Assembly: GCA_018398575.1 (NCBI GenBank)
Contig: JAGTXZ010000008.1
Coordinates: 1,550,001 to 1,614,000, forward strand
Origin: Ampelomyces quisqualis
Taxonomy: Eukaryota; Ascomycota; Dothideomycetes; Pleosporales; Phaeosphaeriaceae
Direction: 5' to 3'
Length of the DNA stretch: 64,000 bases
Under the pieces are notes generated by a model. It was not told the DNA's origin. It made no database searches and saw only the letters and a list, made by a program, of their open reading frames with translations. A program made the translations under genes and the position numbers. Shown one piece after another: positions 47,601-59,383 of the stretch; position 1 is the first letter of the stretch, and the number at the start of each line of letters is the position of its first letter.

Positions 47601-47914
47601 TCCACGTACTTCATGTTGACTCAACAAGCGGTATTGAGCAGTTGCGGTTCTACATGAAGAGTATCACTCACTCCTCGAGTCCATTTCGTCCAGAGATCGA
47701 TCAACGGAAGTCCCTGTATCGACACGTGCGAGAGCTCGCTATGGATACGAGTGCATTATCACACAATATCTTGCTTGCCAGCCTGGAAACCGTGCAACAG
47801 GAGATACAAGAGCGAAAAGGCAGTGGCCTGATCAACTTCGACGAGTTTGATACACACATGCAAGATGTGCGAATGCGCTTTTTGGAATCGTGGATGGAGT
47901 GGGTGAGTATCTGA
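44699..47914 (+). CDS. Membrane-anchored ZZ-finger and EF-hand protein
   Basis: Intronless 1,071-aa protein. Residues 11-33 (YRPAILVLAGAAAAYATYHI) form a likely membrane anchor. A ZZ zinc finger lies near 235-280 with all ligands visible: CNGC, CANC, CSNC and HIKTH. Two EF-hands follow: DSDKNGLIGFEE near 385 and DIDGDGFISRKD near 421, both with good Ca2+-loop spacing. After an acidic linker (~480-630) comes an alpha-helical part (~640-760, DRENDAMDAYATRSERRKLA) and an unassigned C-terminal region with LINFDEFDTHM. ZZ fingers bind peptides or protein N termini; together with Ca2+ sensing and membrane anchoring this suggests a calcium-dependent adaptor, but the role is inference. The last codons (EWVSI, stop) overlap a GTGAGT; a cryptic intron there could change the extreme C terminus. 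Confidence 0.85.
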   Translation: MPASTPNSISRYRPAILVLAGAAAAYATYHIYTISQSPPSDSLHRSNAVRRPNARQRRQASQSERLSALYGDIPAFGDFGCHGVRIPLHPHNLISRSELRSVILQQLPQATPEQIDRDIESVYDVFLDRLLAMVSPNRPPSHVETDAIAMWVAERHGDRILLPATAVERARARYALMLGDTAVPMVDGAESVAATDLSCRSDEDTEGDNIDPDGQTLQRTLYHIAEDRARQEGVIHRGVTCNGCDEKPIRGIRWRCANCADFDLCSNCEATNSHIKTHIFYKVRVPAPYLGITKQEPLYPGKPHMMSSSVHSSLKKRLVAETKMEAEEVDALWDQFTCLAGTEWLADPNNIGWALDRRAFNHAFIPRFNSFVAAPNLVYDRIFAYYDSDKNGLIGFEEWIKGIDGMHTTDGKIKSKIIFDGYDIDGDGFISRKDVLRIFRAFYAIEKEATGNYVAEMTEELSVRNALDTISSGQPLGSAFTPHGLGANDGRNPRLRDKDLDDFENTESVLQEDKPDIAERNEMLKAANIRSVPEDLSQDEQDRILTDRWARRQFYTDQEEGLDRPDCAEDDTAREDGESTEAGVSNEEASDETNTRPRWSRSSSRVRFQDDVDMETRSNASTSSRPFGERWGGYEIPEPEKDLGRDVLYQITQQGFNELLDPIFADRENDAMDAYATRSERRKLATQLEQLVDHLRVKEIHHLRVICKIGIFRWSKCIVDMFCSALNKASTFSNFENFPAIFQDENGRSVTLEVAQMRLIRIYYLVQLSLLDSIEIPDDATYTDMTLWNTWLCRNQLHNEVIAVALTFAGRLGWISDTQPTISPGIASARTMALRRDPTMPQFRPNSSADLLIADPSTNIDASTTIDMSSGAIDRDISSFEPGDGQLRSRPGGPFFACTAFKLANTDFSDQETVVQNDVSAPTHSTAPVSSDNVEAMPVQPTTTSSQDPSRGEYTVVNWRNYTDNPMIHVLHVDSTSGIEQLRFYMKSITHSSSPFRPEIDQRKSLYRHVRELAMDTSALSHNILLASLETVQQEIQERKGSGLINFDEFDTHMQDVRMRFLESWMEWVSI

Positions 47915-48033
47915 ATGTTGTTCGAGCAATATACCCTGGTAGCTATCAGCACAGAAAATACAATGTGATTACATCACGAAAGCGACCACACTTCTAACAT
48001 GTGCTTGATGATCTTTGATTCGTGATCTATTTA

Positions 48034-49343
48034 CTATCGTCGAGGCGTTACCATCCTGTGTGGAACCTCCTCCATCTTGAAGCTCAAATCTCTACTGTCC
48101 TCACTCCACCTTCCCACCGGACTCCTCGGCCTCGCTCTCCTCTTCTCCATCTTCATTTCTTCATAATCCTCCGGCGCTGCCGGCTCGCTCCTGACTTCCG
48201 TGGTAGTAACAAGCTTGATATCCCTGCCCGTCGCCCCAGCAAAAAGATCATCCGAAGACTCGTTGCTCGACGGCAGCGTGACGCGACTCCGTCCACGCGG
48301 CTGCGTACCTTGTGCTGAGACGGTACATTCGCCGCCGAATCTGCTGGGCTGGACATTCCAGAAAGTGGAGAATGTATCAAAGCCGTTGTTCTCTGGTGGC
48401 GGCTCGTCGCTGAAAATCATGATGCGACGCGTCAGTGTGTAGAGCAGCACGTCGAGCCAGCCGTTGGATGTGATCATTGCGCCGGCGAGGCAGAGGCGGG
48501 CGAGCGATGGAGGGGAGCCGGACATGGCGGCCATGCGCGCGGAGGCCAGGGGGATGGTGCATACGACGTATACAAGGGGGTAGACGACCATGAGGTTGGA
48601 GATTGATTTGACGCGTTTGGCTTCAGAGGGGGTGTAGTATCCTGAGCGAATGCGGGCGAGGAGTATGGCGTAGATTGTGAGGTAGATTAGGACGTTGCCG
48701 AATTCACTGGGTAAGGTTAGGAAGGGTCTTTGGAGATGAGTGTGATGTTGGGGAAAACGTACAATATGAATATCCAGACATAATGGGTCCAGAGTCGGAG
48801 ATCGTTGAGATCGTGATGGATCCAACACCACACGCCGGAGCGGACATAAAGCTCACTACCGTAGAGTCCAACTGGAATAGACGATACGCCGATTATGAAT
48901 ATCCATAGTGCGATGATGGTCGTGTAGAAGCATTTTGGTGGCAGTCTGTAGTCCAGAATGACGCTTGCAAAGGTGTGTAGCCCGATGACAAAACACCACA
49001 CTCCACTTCCAAGATCACCGGTAGATACAAGCCATCCTTGAGCAAAACAGACTGGATTCTCCACTTGCACACTCCCAATTCGTAACCATTCCACGTTCAA
49101 GAGGAATGCTAGTGCTTGCTGGTTATCGGCCCAGAGGAGATTGAAGATGAGGATGACGAATTGATTGGATCGCTTGGATTTGATTTGCCAGGATACCAGT
49201 TTATAAGTAAGGAGGAAGAGGAGCGATATGGAAGCGACGAAGCTGATAAATCCAAGTGCGACTACCGCTCGAAGCCATGGGTGGATGTGTGCAGGCAGTT
49301 CGAAGGAATTGGATGGCTCGTCCAAAGGTGGCATAACAGCCAT
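48034..49343 (-). CDS. cAMP-receptor-like seven-helix GPCR
   Basis: Two exons (49,343-48,763 and 48,706-48,034) joined over a 56-nt intron (GTACGT donor, CTAAC branch, CCCAG acceptor) give 417 aa. The first part carries hydrophobic helices: AVVALGFISFVASISLLFLL, NQFVILIFNLLWADNQQALA, then a TM around SGVWCFVIGLHTFASVIL. Helix IV (TTIIALWIFIIGVSSIP) is followed by an extracellular segment GVWCWIHHDL typical of the Dictyostelium cAMP-receptor/Git3-like class. Helices V-VII are split by the intron (WIFIF, EFGNVLIYLTIYAILLARI; LMVVYPLVYVVCTIPLASAR; LCLAGAMITSNGWLDVLLYT). The C-terminal ~150 residues are hydrophilic, Ser/Arg/Pro-rich and probably cytosolic with phosphorylation sites. Such receptors act in nutrient or pheromone-independent signalling through G proteins; ligand unknown. 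The 3' end converges on the ZZ/EF-hand gene at 119 bp. Confidence 0.85.
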
Positions 49344-51663
49344 GTTGAGAGAGCTGGTCGATAGATAAGGCCGGCCACGGCACCGGGTAGGAGTATCACC
49401 TCTGTAAGCGCCACGCTATCATATCGAAGTTGTAGTCAATAGTGAAGTCGGCCCCAATGCGCACCAGAGAAGGAAATCGTCTCTCGAAGATCGTGTCCAG
49501 CGCAAAATCCCCCCAGTTAATCAGCTCCTAAATCTGGTACCGGCGAGCAGTGCGATAATGTAGGCCCCATTCCCGCCGAGACCCAGCAATGAGGGGTGTG
49601 CAGTCAGCAACACGTCCAGTGCCGGGATGCCATGCGTTTGCCATCCCTACAGTGGTGCTATCTAACCTAACAAACCCACTTTAATTTATCTCCGGTCCTA
49701 TTATGGATTGGCATGGTGAAGGGGTAAGAGCAACTAAAGAGCGCTAGACCACACGTCACACACGCTACACTTGACACAACGTTTGCTCACGAACGCACGC
49801 AAGGCTGTTATTTGTTCGAAACGTAAGCATGCACTGAGGCTTGAGCTAGCTGGGTCGCTTCGAGAGAATATGTGTTACCGGAAATCAGCTGACAAGCACG
49901 GATGCAAAGTACAGCCTTCAGCGTCTATCAAAATAGTTTTGGTGACAGCCATGTCATCCAACATTGCTCCTTGATGCTGATTCCAATACGAATACCTAGC
50001 ATGGCCCAAACGAGAAAGGGACCGAGCGTCATCTGACCGCATGCACGAAGCGCAGCAACGATCTTTGGGCCTGGACATGATCGAAGGAAGATGTGGCGCT
50101 TTCTGGGCAGTGTGGGTGCATTCCTACGCAACCTCGAGGTTCGTTGGTGGAGGTGGAGGCTTTGGTGTGTGAATGCGTATGTGACGCAGCGAGCGGGGAC
50201 CGAGGCAGGAGAAGAAGGTGCTGTAATCTTGCCGCTGTTTGTAGCTGCGGCGCTCTAATCTGACATGGTCAGTCATTTCATTGGGAGGTTTACGTCGCGC
50301 CAGCACCGTCAGATGAAGGCGCATCCAGTACAGTATCTAGGTCCTCCTTGCTAGCACTAGCTAGGTCCAGCCTACTCCGTACTCCATACAAGACATCATG
50401 ACTGTAGCGATGCTTACTACACAAGGCCCATGGGCCATGACATTCCTAACGACCCAAGATTCAGTTTTTGTCAGCCAGCTTGGCCCATGCGGGGACGGAC
50501 AGATGTCCCATTTGAAATCAACAGCCGAAGCGAACGCGCCACGCTCATGCGTTGTGGTGGTGATTGGTGTGTGTCAGGTTTACGTCGCTTCGCTGCAGCG
50601 GCGGGAGATGAGATGGGCGAGGCCGTGTTGCACCACGGTTAAACTCGCTTCTATGTACCGGTAGTAGTCCCTTTGTGTCTCACCACGCCTGCTTGATCAT
50701 CAAAATCCCTGATCGTGGTGTCGAACTTTCACAGAACAAATATGGAAGTCGCGCTTGGTCTCTTGTCCAGGCTGCACGCAAACCAATATCCAATTCCCAG
50801 TGCACGGGTCACTTTTCGAGTCGTGTGGTCTCCTGAAAGGTCTCAAACAAAGTCTCAACCCAGGTGAAGAGGTCTTGGCTGTCTGAGTACCAGGTTGTTC
50901 CAGCCATCCTCATCTCAGGCCGTTTCTTCTTTAGTGGACAATCCATCTGGTCCGTGGAAGCATCGTCAAATCAGCCCTGCAAAGTCTCCTGGACCAGCAC
51001 CTGGTTCCTAATCAGTGATGACATGTATACGGGTTAAAAAGTCGGTAGCTGTGATAGGAGTTTGCCTGTAGGGAAGGGCCGCCCTTGCAATATGAGAGGG
51101 GCGCGCGAGGGGAGGTGGTGGGAGGTTTGCAAAGCTAGTGATGTTGGATGTTGATTTTAAAGTGGATTGTTAATGGCAAGAGATGGAATTCAGTGGTGCG
51201 GTTGTATTGTGGGAATGTGAATGAAGGTGTTTATCTCGATGCATGTGTACATGCCGTTGTACGTTTCCACGACACCAAAGACCAATTGTACGCCTTGTAC
51301 TTTTCAGCAAGATGGAAAACATCCAAAGACCCAAATAGAAGCGGATGCTGCGACTGTGTGGAATGCTAATAATTGTAGAATTGCGATCAAGACACGTTCT
51401 GCCGTTTTCGTGTTTATACAATGCGCCAGTGTAAGAAAGCGACCAAGATACGCCGCTCATGTGGACGCCGACTACTACCATGATGGGTATAAAGACAATC
51501 TTTTCTCTTCGTTCGAAATGCTCAAGTCAAATTGCAAAGACGCAGACCCGTCCATCCACGACATATACCATACTCCCCAAGTCCACTAAGCACTTTTTGC
51601 CAGATACATGATCTTCTTCGTCCAAACCATACTCGTGAGATCGCACCCCAAAGCGAACCGAAC
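49344..51663. other. 2.3-kb intergenic region, no gene seen
   Basis: The promoter of the GPCR gene (read leftward) and the 3' flank of YTA7 lie here. Open frames are all below about 125 codons (for example 51,221-51,589 plus) and show no domain or splice-linked continuation. No tRNA recognised. Its length could leave room for a non-coding transcript, which sequence cannot show. Confidence 0.5.
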
Positions 51664-54600
51664 CTAGGAAAGATGTCTTCCTCGTTGTGTCCCAATATAG
51701 CCATCGTCCCGAGACCCTAGGTACCCAGTCTGTCTCGACAAACCGGGACCATGTACACTAGAGTATTGTGTCTCTGGCTCGGGTGTTTCTTGACTCGACT
51801 TCAAGATCTGCTGCATGACCGAAATGTCGTCAATGATGACGTTGAAAGCCAAGCTCACTTCGTGAAGTACTACATTGCGGTTATAGTCGGAACGATTTTT
51901 CCAGATCGCATCCATGAGCGCCGCGTTGACCTGCTCAAGCTGTTCAAGTGAGCAGCCCGAGGTTGACTTGATAAGCTTTTCATGGAACTCAGCAAGCTGA
52001 TTCTCGTCAAGGAGGAGCTTGGGTTTCGGCTCTTCATCGTTAAGGATAGCACCGAGATTCGAGGTGTGGCGGGGCGGAGCCATCGCATTTTGCTGCTGTG
52101 ATGACTGAGATGGGTCCGAAGCAGACGGTTGACTGCTGACATAGTGCACCTCTATGTCGGGAACATGGTCAGTTGCATGTTGCGGTGAGAGACGAGGAGA
52201 GAGTGCAAATCGGTGCTTAAAGAAATGTGGCGAACCTTGTGTGTCAGGGAGCTGTGACCCGCCCGCCTGAGGCACCATCTCGTGGAAATTGGGAAGACCG
52301 GCTGGCGCAACACCGTTGCTACTCTGAGTGTTGGACTTGACGCCAGAAGATCGATGCGACGTCTTCTGACCAGATGTTGTCGTTGAAGCGCTGTTGTGGT
52401 AATCGTTTGGGTGCGAATTTGGCAACATGAAAGTCCGACCTGACGCCTGAGACTTCTGTGTCTGAGTTGCCAGCGTGTCGAGCCTGCTTGGTGTTTGAAA
52501 TTGAAAGTCGTTCTGCGTATTCGGATTTAGACCTTGACTATCAGTCATCTGGGCGTCATCATCTTGCCGTGAAGGAACGGCTGAACCATTCTGATGGCTA
52601 TGTGAATCACTCTCTTCGCGACTGGTGCCATTCGACAACGCGCTGGTGGGTGCGGGCCGCAATGGCGTGACAGGCGGCAATGCTGAATGTCCAGGTACGG
52701 GCTCACCAAGGATGATCGGACCCGAGGTCTCTGTCGTCCCTAAAGAGTTTTCTGGTGGAACCTGTGCCACATCATCTGGTACCTCTTTGCCTTGGGCACG
52801 GGCTTTGTCCAGCTTCTCTTTCGCCTTGCGCTCCCTCTCCAGCTCTCGCTCGTAGAGAGCCTCGGACTCTTGTAACAAGCTAGCATTTTGTACCCCGAAG
52901 AAGTTATCGATGTCAACTTCCACATTTGTGACCATTTCGTTTCCTTTTAGTATCCGCTCGCTATCTCCAAACGTCTTGGCATCCTTTACCAGTGTTTTGA
53001 TGTCGAACAAAAAATCTTTGGGACGTTTGTAGTAGCCGTTCGAGAGCCGCTTTTCGATGTTGCCGAGGTCGAGATTGTAGTACTTGTTGCCACTTTCGAC
53101 ATGAAGCAAGACGTCTATACCCCTTGAGTCCTTCGACAGCTCCCATGGTCGCGATACACCTTGCTCTTGTTGCTGCTCGGGCGCAAGATCGGTTCTGAAC
53201 CGGTCTGGGTCTTGCTCTTCGATAAGATAGGCGTACCAGCTCTCTTCAAGCATGGGCTTGAAGAATTTCCTGTAACTCTTCTTCAGTTGATCCATGATGG
53301 GCTGAATCACGATCTTGACCTTGTTCAAGGTCATCCTATCCTGCTTCCTTTGAAGCTTCTCTCGAGCCGCTAGTTCTTTGGGGTCAATGACGGCAGCGAC
53401 GACAGGTGCAGGCTCCAATGTTGGTAGTATGCGCTTCTTCCTGTTGTCTGGATCTGGAAAGTCGGCCGGGGACATGCGAATGTAGTGGCTTATTTGGCTG
53501 AAGAACTCGGATCGTCCTTCCCTTTCGGGCTGCTGCAGAGAATATTCATTACTCTGAGAGAAGCCGAACAGATCGACCATCATCTGCTTGTCAGGTCGCT
53601 CGTGCTCATCGAGGAGCTCTAATATTCCCAACAACATGATAGGCTCGTTGGCGCCAACGCTGCGCAGAAGAAGCTTGAATGTCTTGATCGCAGTGGAAGG
53701 CAACGTCTGATACCAGACATCAACCGATGGTATGTATATGACACTTGGCTTGTGACGTCTAACTTCCGTGAAGAGCTGGGTGATGGCCGCCTCTGGCGTG
53801 CGGGCAGGATCTTCGAGGATGGTTGGTAGATCGAAAGACTGCACATAGAGACCCTCGACCTTGTTCAACAGAGCGGCACCTAGGTATTGCTGGCCCATGC
53901 CTTGGAGACCGCTGATGAGTAGACGCGGTCGGAAAATTCGACTGCTTTCGAAGTTACGCATAGTTGCCTCACGCTCGAAGCCCTTCTCGTCCTCACGGTC
54001 ATCGTACTCAGCCTCTTCAAGTGCGGTGAGCTTCTTCCTCCTTGGCAGCAGCTCGTCGATGCGCTTTATAATATCTGCCAACGGCTTGCGCAGTAATGGT
54101 TCGAGATCTTTGGCAAGCGGCGCGGCACTTGCAGTGACAGTCCGCTGGGAAGAAGGGACCATCTTGTTCACAGAGATCATGAAATCCTTTGCTAGGATCT
54201 TGATTTCGGCAGGGTCGATCAATAGCTTTTTCTCAGAAGTATAGATCTGCGGGAATGTGCCTTGCACCGCGTTCAAGGCAGCTTCTGTGCATAAAGCCCG
54301 CAGATCGGCACCACCATAGCCTTTGGTCAGTTCTGCGAGTGAGTCTTTCATTACTGGCTCCAATGGAGGTTCCCAGTTCTTCGTGTGAATGTCGAGAATA
54401 GCGCGCCTTCCCTCTACACTGGGCAGCGGAAAGTAAAATTCGCGATCGAAGCGACCGGGACGGCGTAGAGCAGGATCTACAGAGTCGGGTCGATTGGTTG
54501 CACCGATGACAATGACCTGCCCACGCCCATCCATGCCGTCCATAAGAGCGAGCAACGTCGCGACAATGGATGCGTGGATCTGTTCTTGCTTGCTTGATCG

Positions 54601-56709
54601 GACTGGTGCTAGACCGTCGATCTCGTCAAAGAAGATGATGCTGGGTTGCGTTTTCCGCGCCTCTTCAAACAAGAGACGAAGCTGACGCTCAGCTTCTCCA
54701 ACCCATTTGCTCAAGGCGTCAGCACCTTTTCGCATGTAGAACGTGACTTTTTGGCCATGGGTGCTGACGCTCGAAGCCAAGGCACGAGCGAGAAGTGTTT
54801 TACCGGTACCTGGGGGGCCGTGGAACAGGACTCCTCGAGGGGGTGTGATTTTGAATCTCGTAAACACTTCAGGGTACAGCAAAGGAAGCATGACCATTTC
54901 CTTGAGCTTGTTGATATGATTGTCCAGGCCTCCGACCCCGTCGAAATTGACGTTCGGGTCCACGCCGAGCGGATCCGCGTCTGCGAGTGCCTTCTTGTCC
55001 TTCACTTTTCCGAGATTGGCTGGACCACCACCGGGAGCTTGTTGAGGGTCGGCATTGTGTGTCTGAGGAAATCCAAAGCCAGGGGCGGTGGCAGTTGTGG
55101 GAGTCATACCGATCATACCTCCCGGAAGCTTTGGCATCTTCTGATTTTCGTCGTCACTGCTATCAGAATCGTTGGCATGAGCCCCGAAGCCGGCTTCGAC
55201 ACCGCCACCAAATGGCCCTTGGTTGCTGAAGAGGCTGCGGTAGCCTGAACGGCCGGCTTTTGGCCGCGATCTTCCTGCAGCGGGGCCAGCATCATCGTCG
55301 TCAAAGACGGCATTAAGCTCCGGACGTACAACGCGATAATCAGGTTCGCCCGCACGCGCGCGACGTCTTGGTGCGGTATTGTCGTAGGCGAGATCTTTAT
55401 CTGGGACACGCCGACTAAGCCGACGTCGCTTGCGAGGGTCGAGCTCCTCCAACTCATCTGCTATCTCGTCTGGGTCTAGGCCGTCATCTGACGATGAGTT
55501 GCGCCTACTTCGTTGAGACTGCCGTGTTCTGCCACGGAGGCGAGTCGACCTACGGCCTGAACCAGAGCCGCTGTCAGATTCCGAACGTTTGCGCTTATTG
55601 TGATCTGATTCCGTCATGCCCTCTTCATCCTCCTTCTCTTCTTCAGCGGCTGGCTCGAAGTCGCTGCTCTCGTCCACGCCCTTCTTCTGCTTGGCTGATC
55701 GTGCGCGGGTAGACTGCTATCGTTAGCTGCTCTTTCTCGTAAGCATATGCCGTCGACTCACTCTCAAACCACGACCGCCACGAGTGATTGGACCTTCTTC
55801 CTCCGAATCATCCTCGTGTTGCGACTCTTGTATGACACCTTCCATGCCTTGTTCTTCTTCATCATCGCCAGTCTTGTGGCCCTGGCCTTCCTGTATCGGT
55901 GAGCTGGCCTTGCTAGCCTGGACCTGAGTCTCTGAGCCGCCAAGAAGTGTGTCTAGAGGACCTGGACTGTCTTCGGCTTCTTCGTGAAGCATCGACGTCT
56001 CTTGCGACGCTTCTATGATGGCGCTGGGATGTTGGAACCTTGGACCCTTCCCACCTCGTGTGGCGCGCGCAATCACTGGCTCGGGGCTTTTGGTTCCCTC
56101 GCGAACGATCTTGACATGTTTGCCGGAGTCTGAAAGGGCTACTATGGGTGCCTCCACATCGTGTGATAAACGACTACTACGTCGCGCACCTGCTACATCT
56201 GGAGTTTTCCCACGGGCAATGGACTTGCTGCCGGTGCGAGTGCGCAGGCTGCGACCAGAGGCGTGGTCTGGCATCTTGAGTTTAACAATAAGTGATGGCG
56301 TTTCGACCTCTTCAATGGACGGCTTCGCTCGTCGTCGCGCGTTGGATATGGGCTCGTCGTCGTCGCTTCCTGAAGGAGTGGCTTCGATCTCGTCTTCCTC
56401 ACTCTCCTGGTACTTGACTTGCTTCTTCGTGGCGCGGCGCACACTCCGGCCTGTTGCCGGGTTGATTTCAGGCTCCTCGGATTCTGAGCGGTCTGTGAAC
56501 GAGTCGTCGGAGAGTATCTCGTCGTCGTCGTCGACGTCTGAGCCACCGTATGTGCGGCGTTGGCGCTTCGAGCCTCTCTTCTTAGCTCCGGGTGTGCCTC
56601 GATTGCGACGGCGTTGCGGTGGCGGCCTCTCAGAGGCGTCGTAGTCGTAGTCCTCGGGATCAGACGCGTTAGGGTCGATATCAAACTTGCGCTTCGCACG
56701 GCTAGACAT
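51664..56709 (-). CDS. YTA7: AAA-ATPase/bromodomain histone chaperone Yta7
   Basis: Orthologue of yeast Yta7, S. pombe Abo1 and human ATAD2, which bind histone H3-H4 and remodel nucleosome density. Two exons (56,709-55,762 and 55,713-51,664) with a 48-nt intron (GTGAGT, CTAAC) give 1,665 aa. I chose MSSRAKRKFDIDP as start; an upstream in-frame ATG at 56,814 would add an unlikely basic/Cys leader. The N-terminal third is acidic and Ser/Arg-rich. The first AAA module has Walker A GPPGTGKT near residue 614 and Walker B IIFFDEIDG near 678. The second is degenerate: GLQGMGQQ near 915 lacks the Walker Lys/Thr, and YIPSVDVW replaces Walker B, as in this family. A bromodomain-like region lies near 1121-1258 (RPWELSKDSRG, NIEKRLSNGYYKRPKDFLFD). 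The acceptor is a TAGCAG tandem, so isoforms with one extra Gln (intron 45 nt) are possible. Confidence 0.96.
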
Positions 56710-58214
56710 GGGGTTCGATGCGGTGAAGCTATGTGCGGGTCTGCACGGCCGTTGTGAGTAAGTGTGCGCGCATTGCATCCGGGTGAGAGCGCACTTACAC
56801 CGCCTGTGTCTCACGTTACTCTATCCCGATGACATCAGCGACGAACGCGATGTTTCCAGCATGTAAGATGGTCGAGACGATGAAGCGCGCAGTGCAGGGC
56901 GACCGCCGAGGGCTCTGTTGTTGTAGGCAGGTGAGCACCAGCACAACGCACGATGCACGATCGGACGCGGACGAGAGGACAGTGTTATCAGGAGCAAAAG
57001 GAGGCATACGCCTGATGGTTAATGCAAAGGATTGGAAGAGCCAAAATAGGCAGACGTGGTTGAGGGCTCGGGGATGCGATGGTGTTGAGGCACCGCGCGC
57101 GACAAGCTTGGCTGGCCAATGAGCGTGTTCCACCGAACTAACATGATTTTGTGCCGGGGGCACTCGCACCATGCCATTCATTCACCAACACGACCACATT
57201 GCTCCATAGATCAGCTTGCAACTCTCGGAAAGACCTGCAAATGCCCCGAGATGCAAAGCGAACAACTTGAATCTTGTTTCCAGCACCTTGTTAGAATTTG
57301 TCCCCTCAAATTTCGACGCCTATTCTCAAGATTCTTTTTCGACACGAGAGATCTCGCCGCGAGCGATCTGCAGGAACACATGCGGCTCAAAAATAAGCTT
57401 CCCTGTTCATGGACACCGTTGGCCTGGCTCCAGTGTGGGGAAGCACGTGCACCTCCACACGTTGTAGCCTTGCGGATAGACATCCCAAGCTCCCGCGTCG
57501 ACCGCCGAACCGCAGCAGTTGATGTGTATGCTGCAGCATCGTAGCGAGGTGTCTCTTTCGCGTTTTAGTCATTTCTGATCATGTTTGTCGGCCCATATTT
57601 TGTCCATACCGGTACATCTATGTCTCAACTTCACGAATTACTCGACCCATTGATCATAATTGCACCGCTAGACTTCGCAACGTATGGTACTATGTAAGTT
57701 AAATCATAAGTTTTTTGCCGGTTCGTGATTTTGGGACCCTGACTCGGTGCACTTGGGATGAAAGTGACTAAGCAACGCGGTGTTGTGTTTCGCGCCGTGT
57801 ACCGGGCCAATGCCTCAGCAGCCCACCACTCTAACACAGGTCTTCTGCCCCCCTGAAATGATAAGACACTGTCCCATGATCACTGTCGCAGATCAGAGCC
57901 ATCCAAGCATTTTATGGTCTTTCCAGAGTCTCCCTGTCGAGCACTGACTGCGCTCAGATTACTCCTTGACTGGGGTTTCCTAGACTAACACCAAGAATCC
58001 AAGTCCCCGTAATTTGTAACGTGCTGTCCATGACTCTTCGGCCGAGCTTGCATGCACTGAAGGCCATTGCTTACGCGCTATACACACAATATACATTCAT
58101 ACTACATGGTAGTCGTCGTACAATACATGTCGAAATCTGGATGCGTATCCCGAAAGCTGCCAATCTTCGAACTTATCATGGTCGGCAAGTGGAATGCACA
58201 GCTTCGAGTGCAAC
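56710..58214. other. Intergenic region upstream of YTA7
   Basis: 1.5 kb between the YTA7 start and the stop of the next minus-strand gene. Only short open frames (up to 141 codons, 57,119-57,544, plus) with no recognisable features. No RNA gene or repeat seen. Confidence 0.5.
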
Positions 58215-59134
58215 CTACTCTTCTGGGATCAATCGATCGATAGCTACATTGTGGTAAGTGCACGATCATACTTTGGTAAACGCAACGTACCTCTGCCATC
58301 CTCAAGCAGCCAGCCAGAGCAGTCAATTTTCCACTTCTCGCCTTGCACTTCGACCTTCGCAATACCGAATCTCAACACAGCAAATTTGAAGGATAGGAAG
58401 AAGTTGGTCCACCTATGATGCAACCATCGCGCAGAGTATTCCCAGATGCGTGGAATTATAGACATATGCTCGAGGCCATCGGAAAGATTCTGACGCCGTG
58501 CTCTGTCCGCTTCCAAAAGCTCTTTCACCATCGGACATGTCTTCTCGCTAATGGTCGGTCCTCCTAGATTCGAGAAAATGATTCTCTCTTTCGACCATGG
58601 TGCAGCCTTTACCGTCATACGCATTTGCATTGGACCACCATGTATGTTCGGGACAATTTCGAGCGCGCGCATGCGATTCGTGGGTGCTGTGCATATGTAG
58701 CAACCGATGACAATGCAACCCAGTCCGACGAAGATGTATGTGGGACGAATGAAGAACGCCAGGTTTTGCATGTCTTTGATGTCATCTTGGAACTTGATCG
58801 AAAAGGCGCCCGTGCCTATCCACAATCCTGCAGTACCGTACACCTTCAAGTAGTACCATCTGCTCTTGGGTGCTTGGTATAATAGCACTGGCAGGCGTAA
58901 CTGTGTGACCTTTCGGAGCACTGGGTCATTGCTCACGAAGGTGTTGAACCTTGGAGTGGACCGCTGCAACTGCATCCTATGCAGTATGCTTGATGTGAAT
59001 GATCGCGAATTCCGAATGGCGTTCGGCTGGAAGAATTGTTCACGACATCCGACCAGAGCGGCGCGCAATGACGATGGCAATGGAAGCGAATGCTGGTGCA
59101 GGAAGCCAGCGAAGCCTCGGGATACCGGCGACAT
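58215..59134 (-). CDS. Mitochondrial membrane protein, TMEM223-like
   Basis: The main exon runs 59,134-58,291 and probably splices (GTACGT donor, 68-nt intron 58,290-58,223, ATCCCAG acceptor) to a tiny last exon coding E-E-stop at 58,222-58,215, giving about 283 aa. Without splicing it would end as GRGTLRLPKYDRALTTM at 58,244. The N terminus (MSPVSRGFAGFLHQHSLPLP to RSFTSSILHRMQLQRS) is Arg/Ser-rich and lacks acids, typical of a mitochondrial presequence. Two membrane spans follow, around KVYGTAGLWIGTGAFSI and IRPTYIFVGLGCIVIGCYIC, then a soluble part with APWSKERIIFSNLGGP and a C-terminal KVEVQGEKWKIDCSGWLLED. This layout resembles TMEM223, an inner-membrane factor linked to cytochrome oxidase assembly. 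The match is by layout and short motifs only. It is divergent from PDX1. Confidence 0.65.
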
Positions 59135-59383
59135 GCTGGGAGTCAGTCAGCGCTATTCCGGTCAAGGGGGTACTGCCAGATATTGCGTACTGGGAGCTGG
59201 GCGAATCCGCAAATGTAGAGCGGCGCCGGCGGCCGTGGAGTGTAAAAGTCAGGATGACGGCCCAAGCTCAGGGTCTCCCGAAGCTTAGCTCACTGCACCG
59301 CCCAACATTTCAACATCCTCCGGTCTGCCTTCTATCGTGCACGCCCAACAGCGCGACCGCCCCTTTCTCGCCAATTGGTTACG
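59135..59383. promoter_or_regulatory. Shared 249-bp divergent mitochondrial promoter
   Basis: The start codons of the TMEM223-like gene (-) and PDX1 (+) are 249 bp apart. The palindrome CCAATTGG at 59,371-59,378 contains CCAAT on both strands, but it lies only 5 bp before the PDX1 ATG, so it is more likely 5' UTR than a HAP-complex site. Confidence 0.45.

Noticed and set aside
51221..51589. 122-codon plus-strand frame 3' of YTA7
   Set aside because: Likely chance frame in UTR/intergenic DNA; no features.
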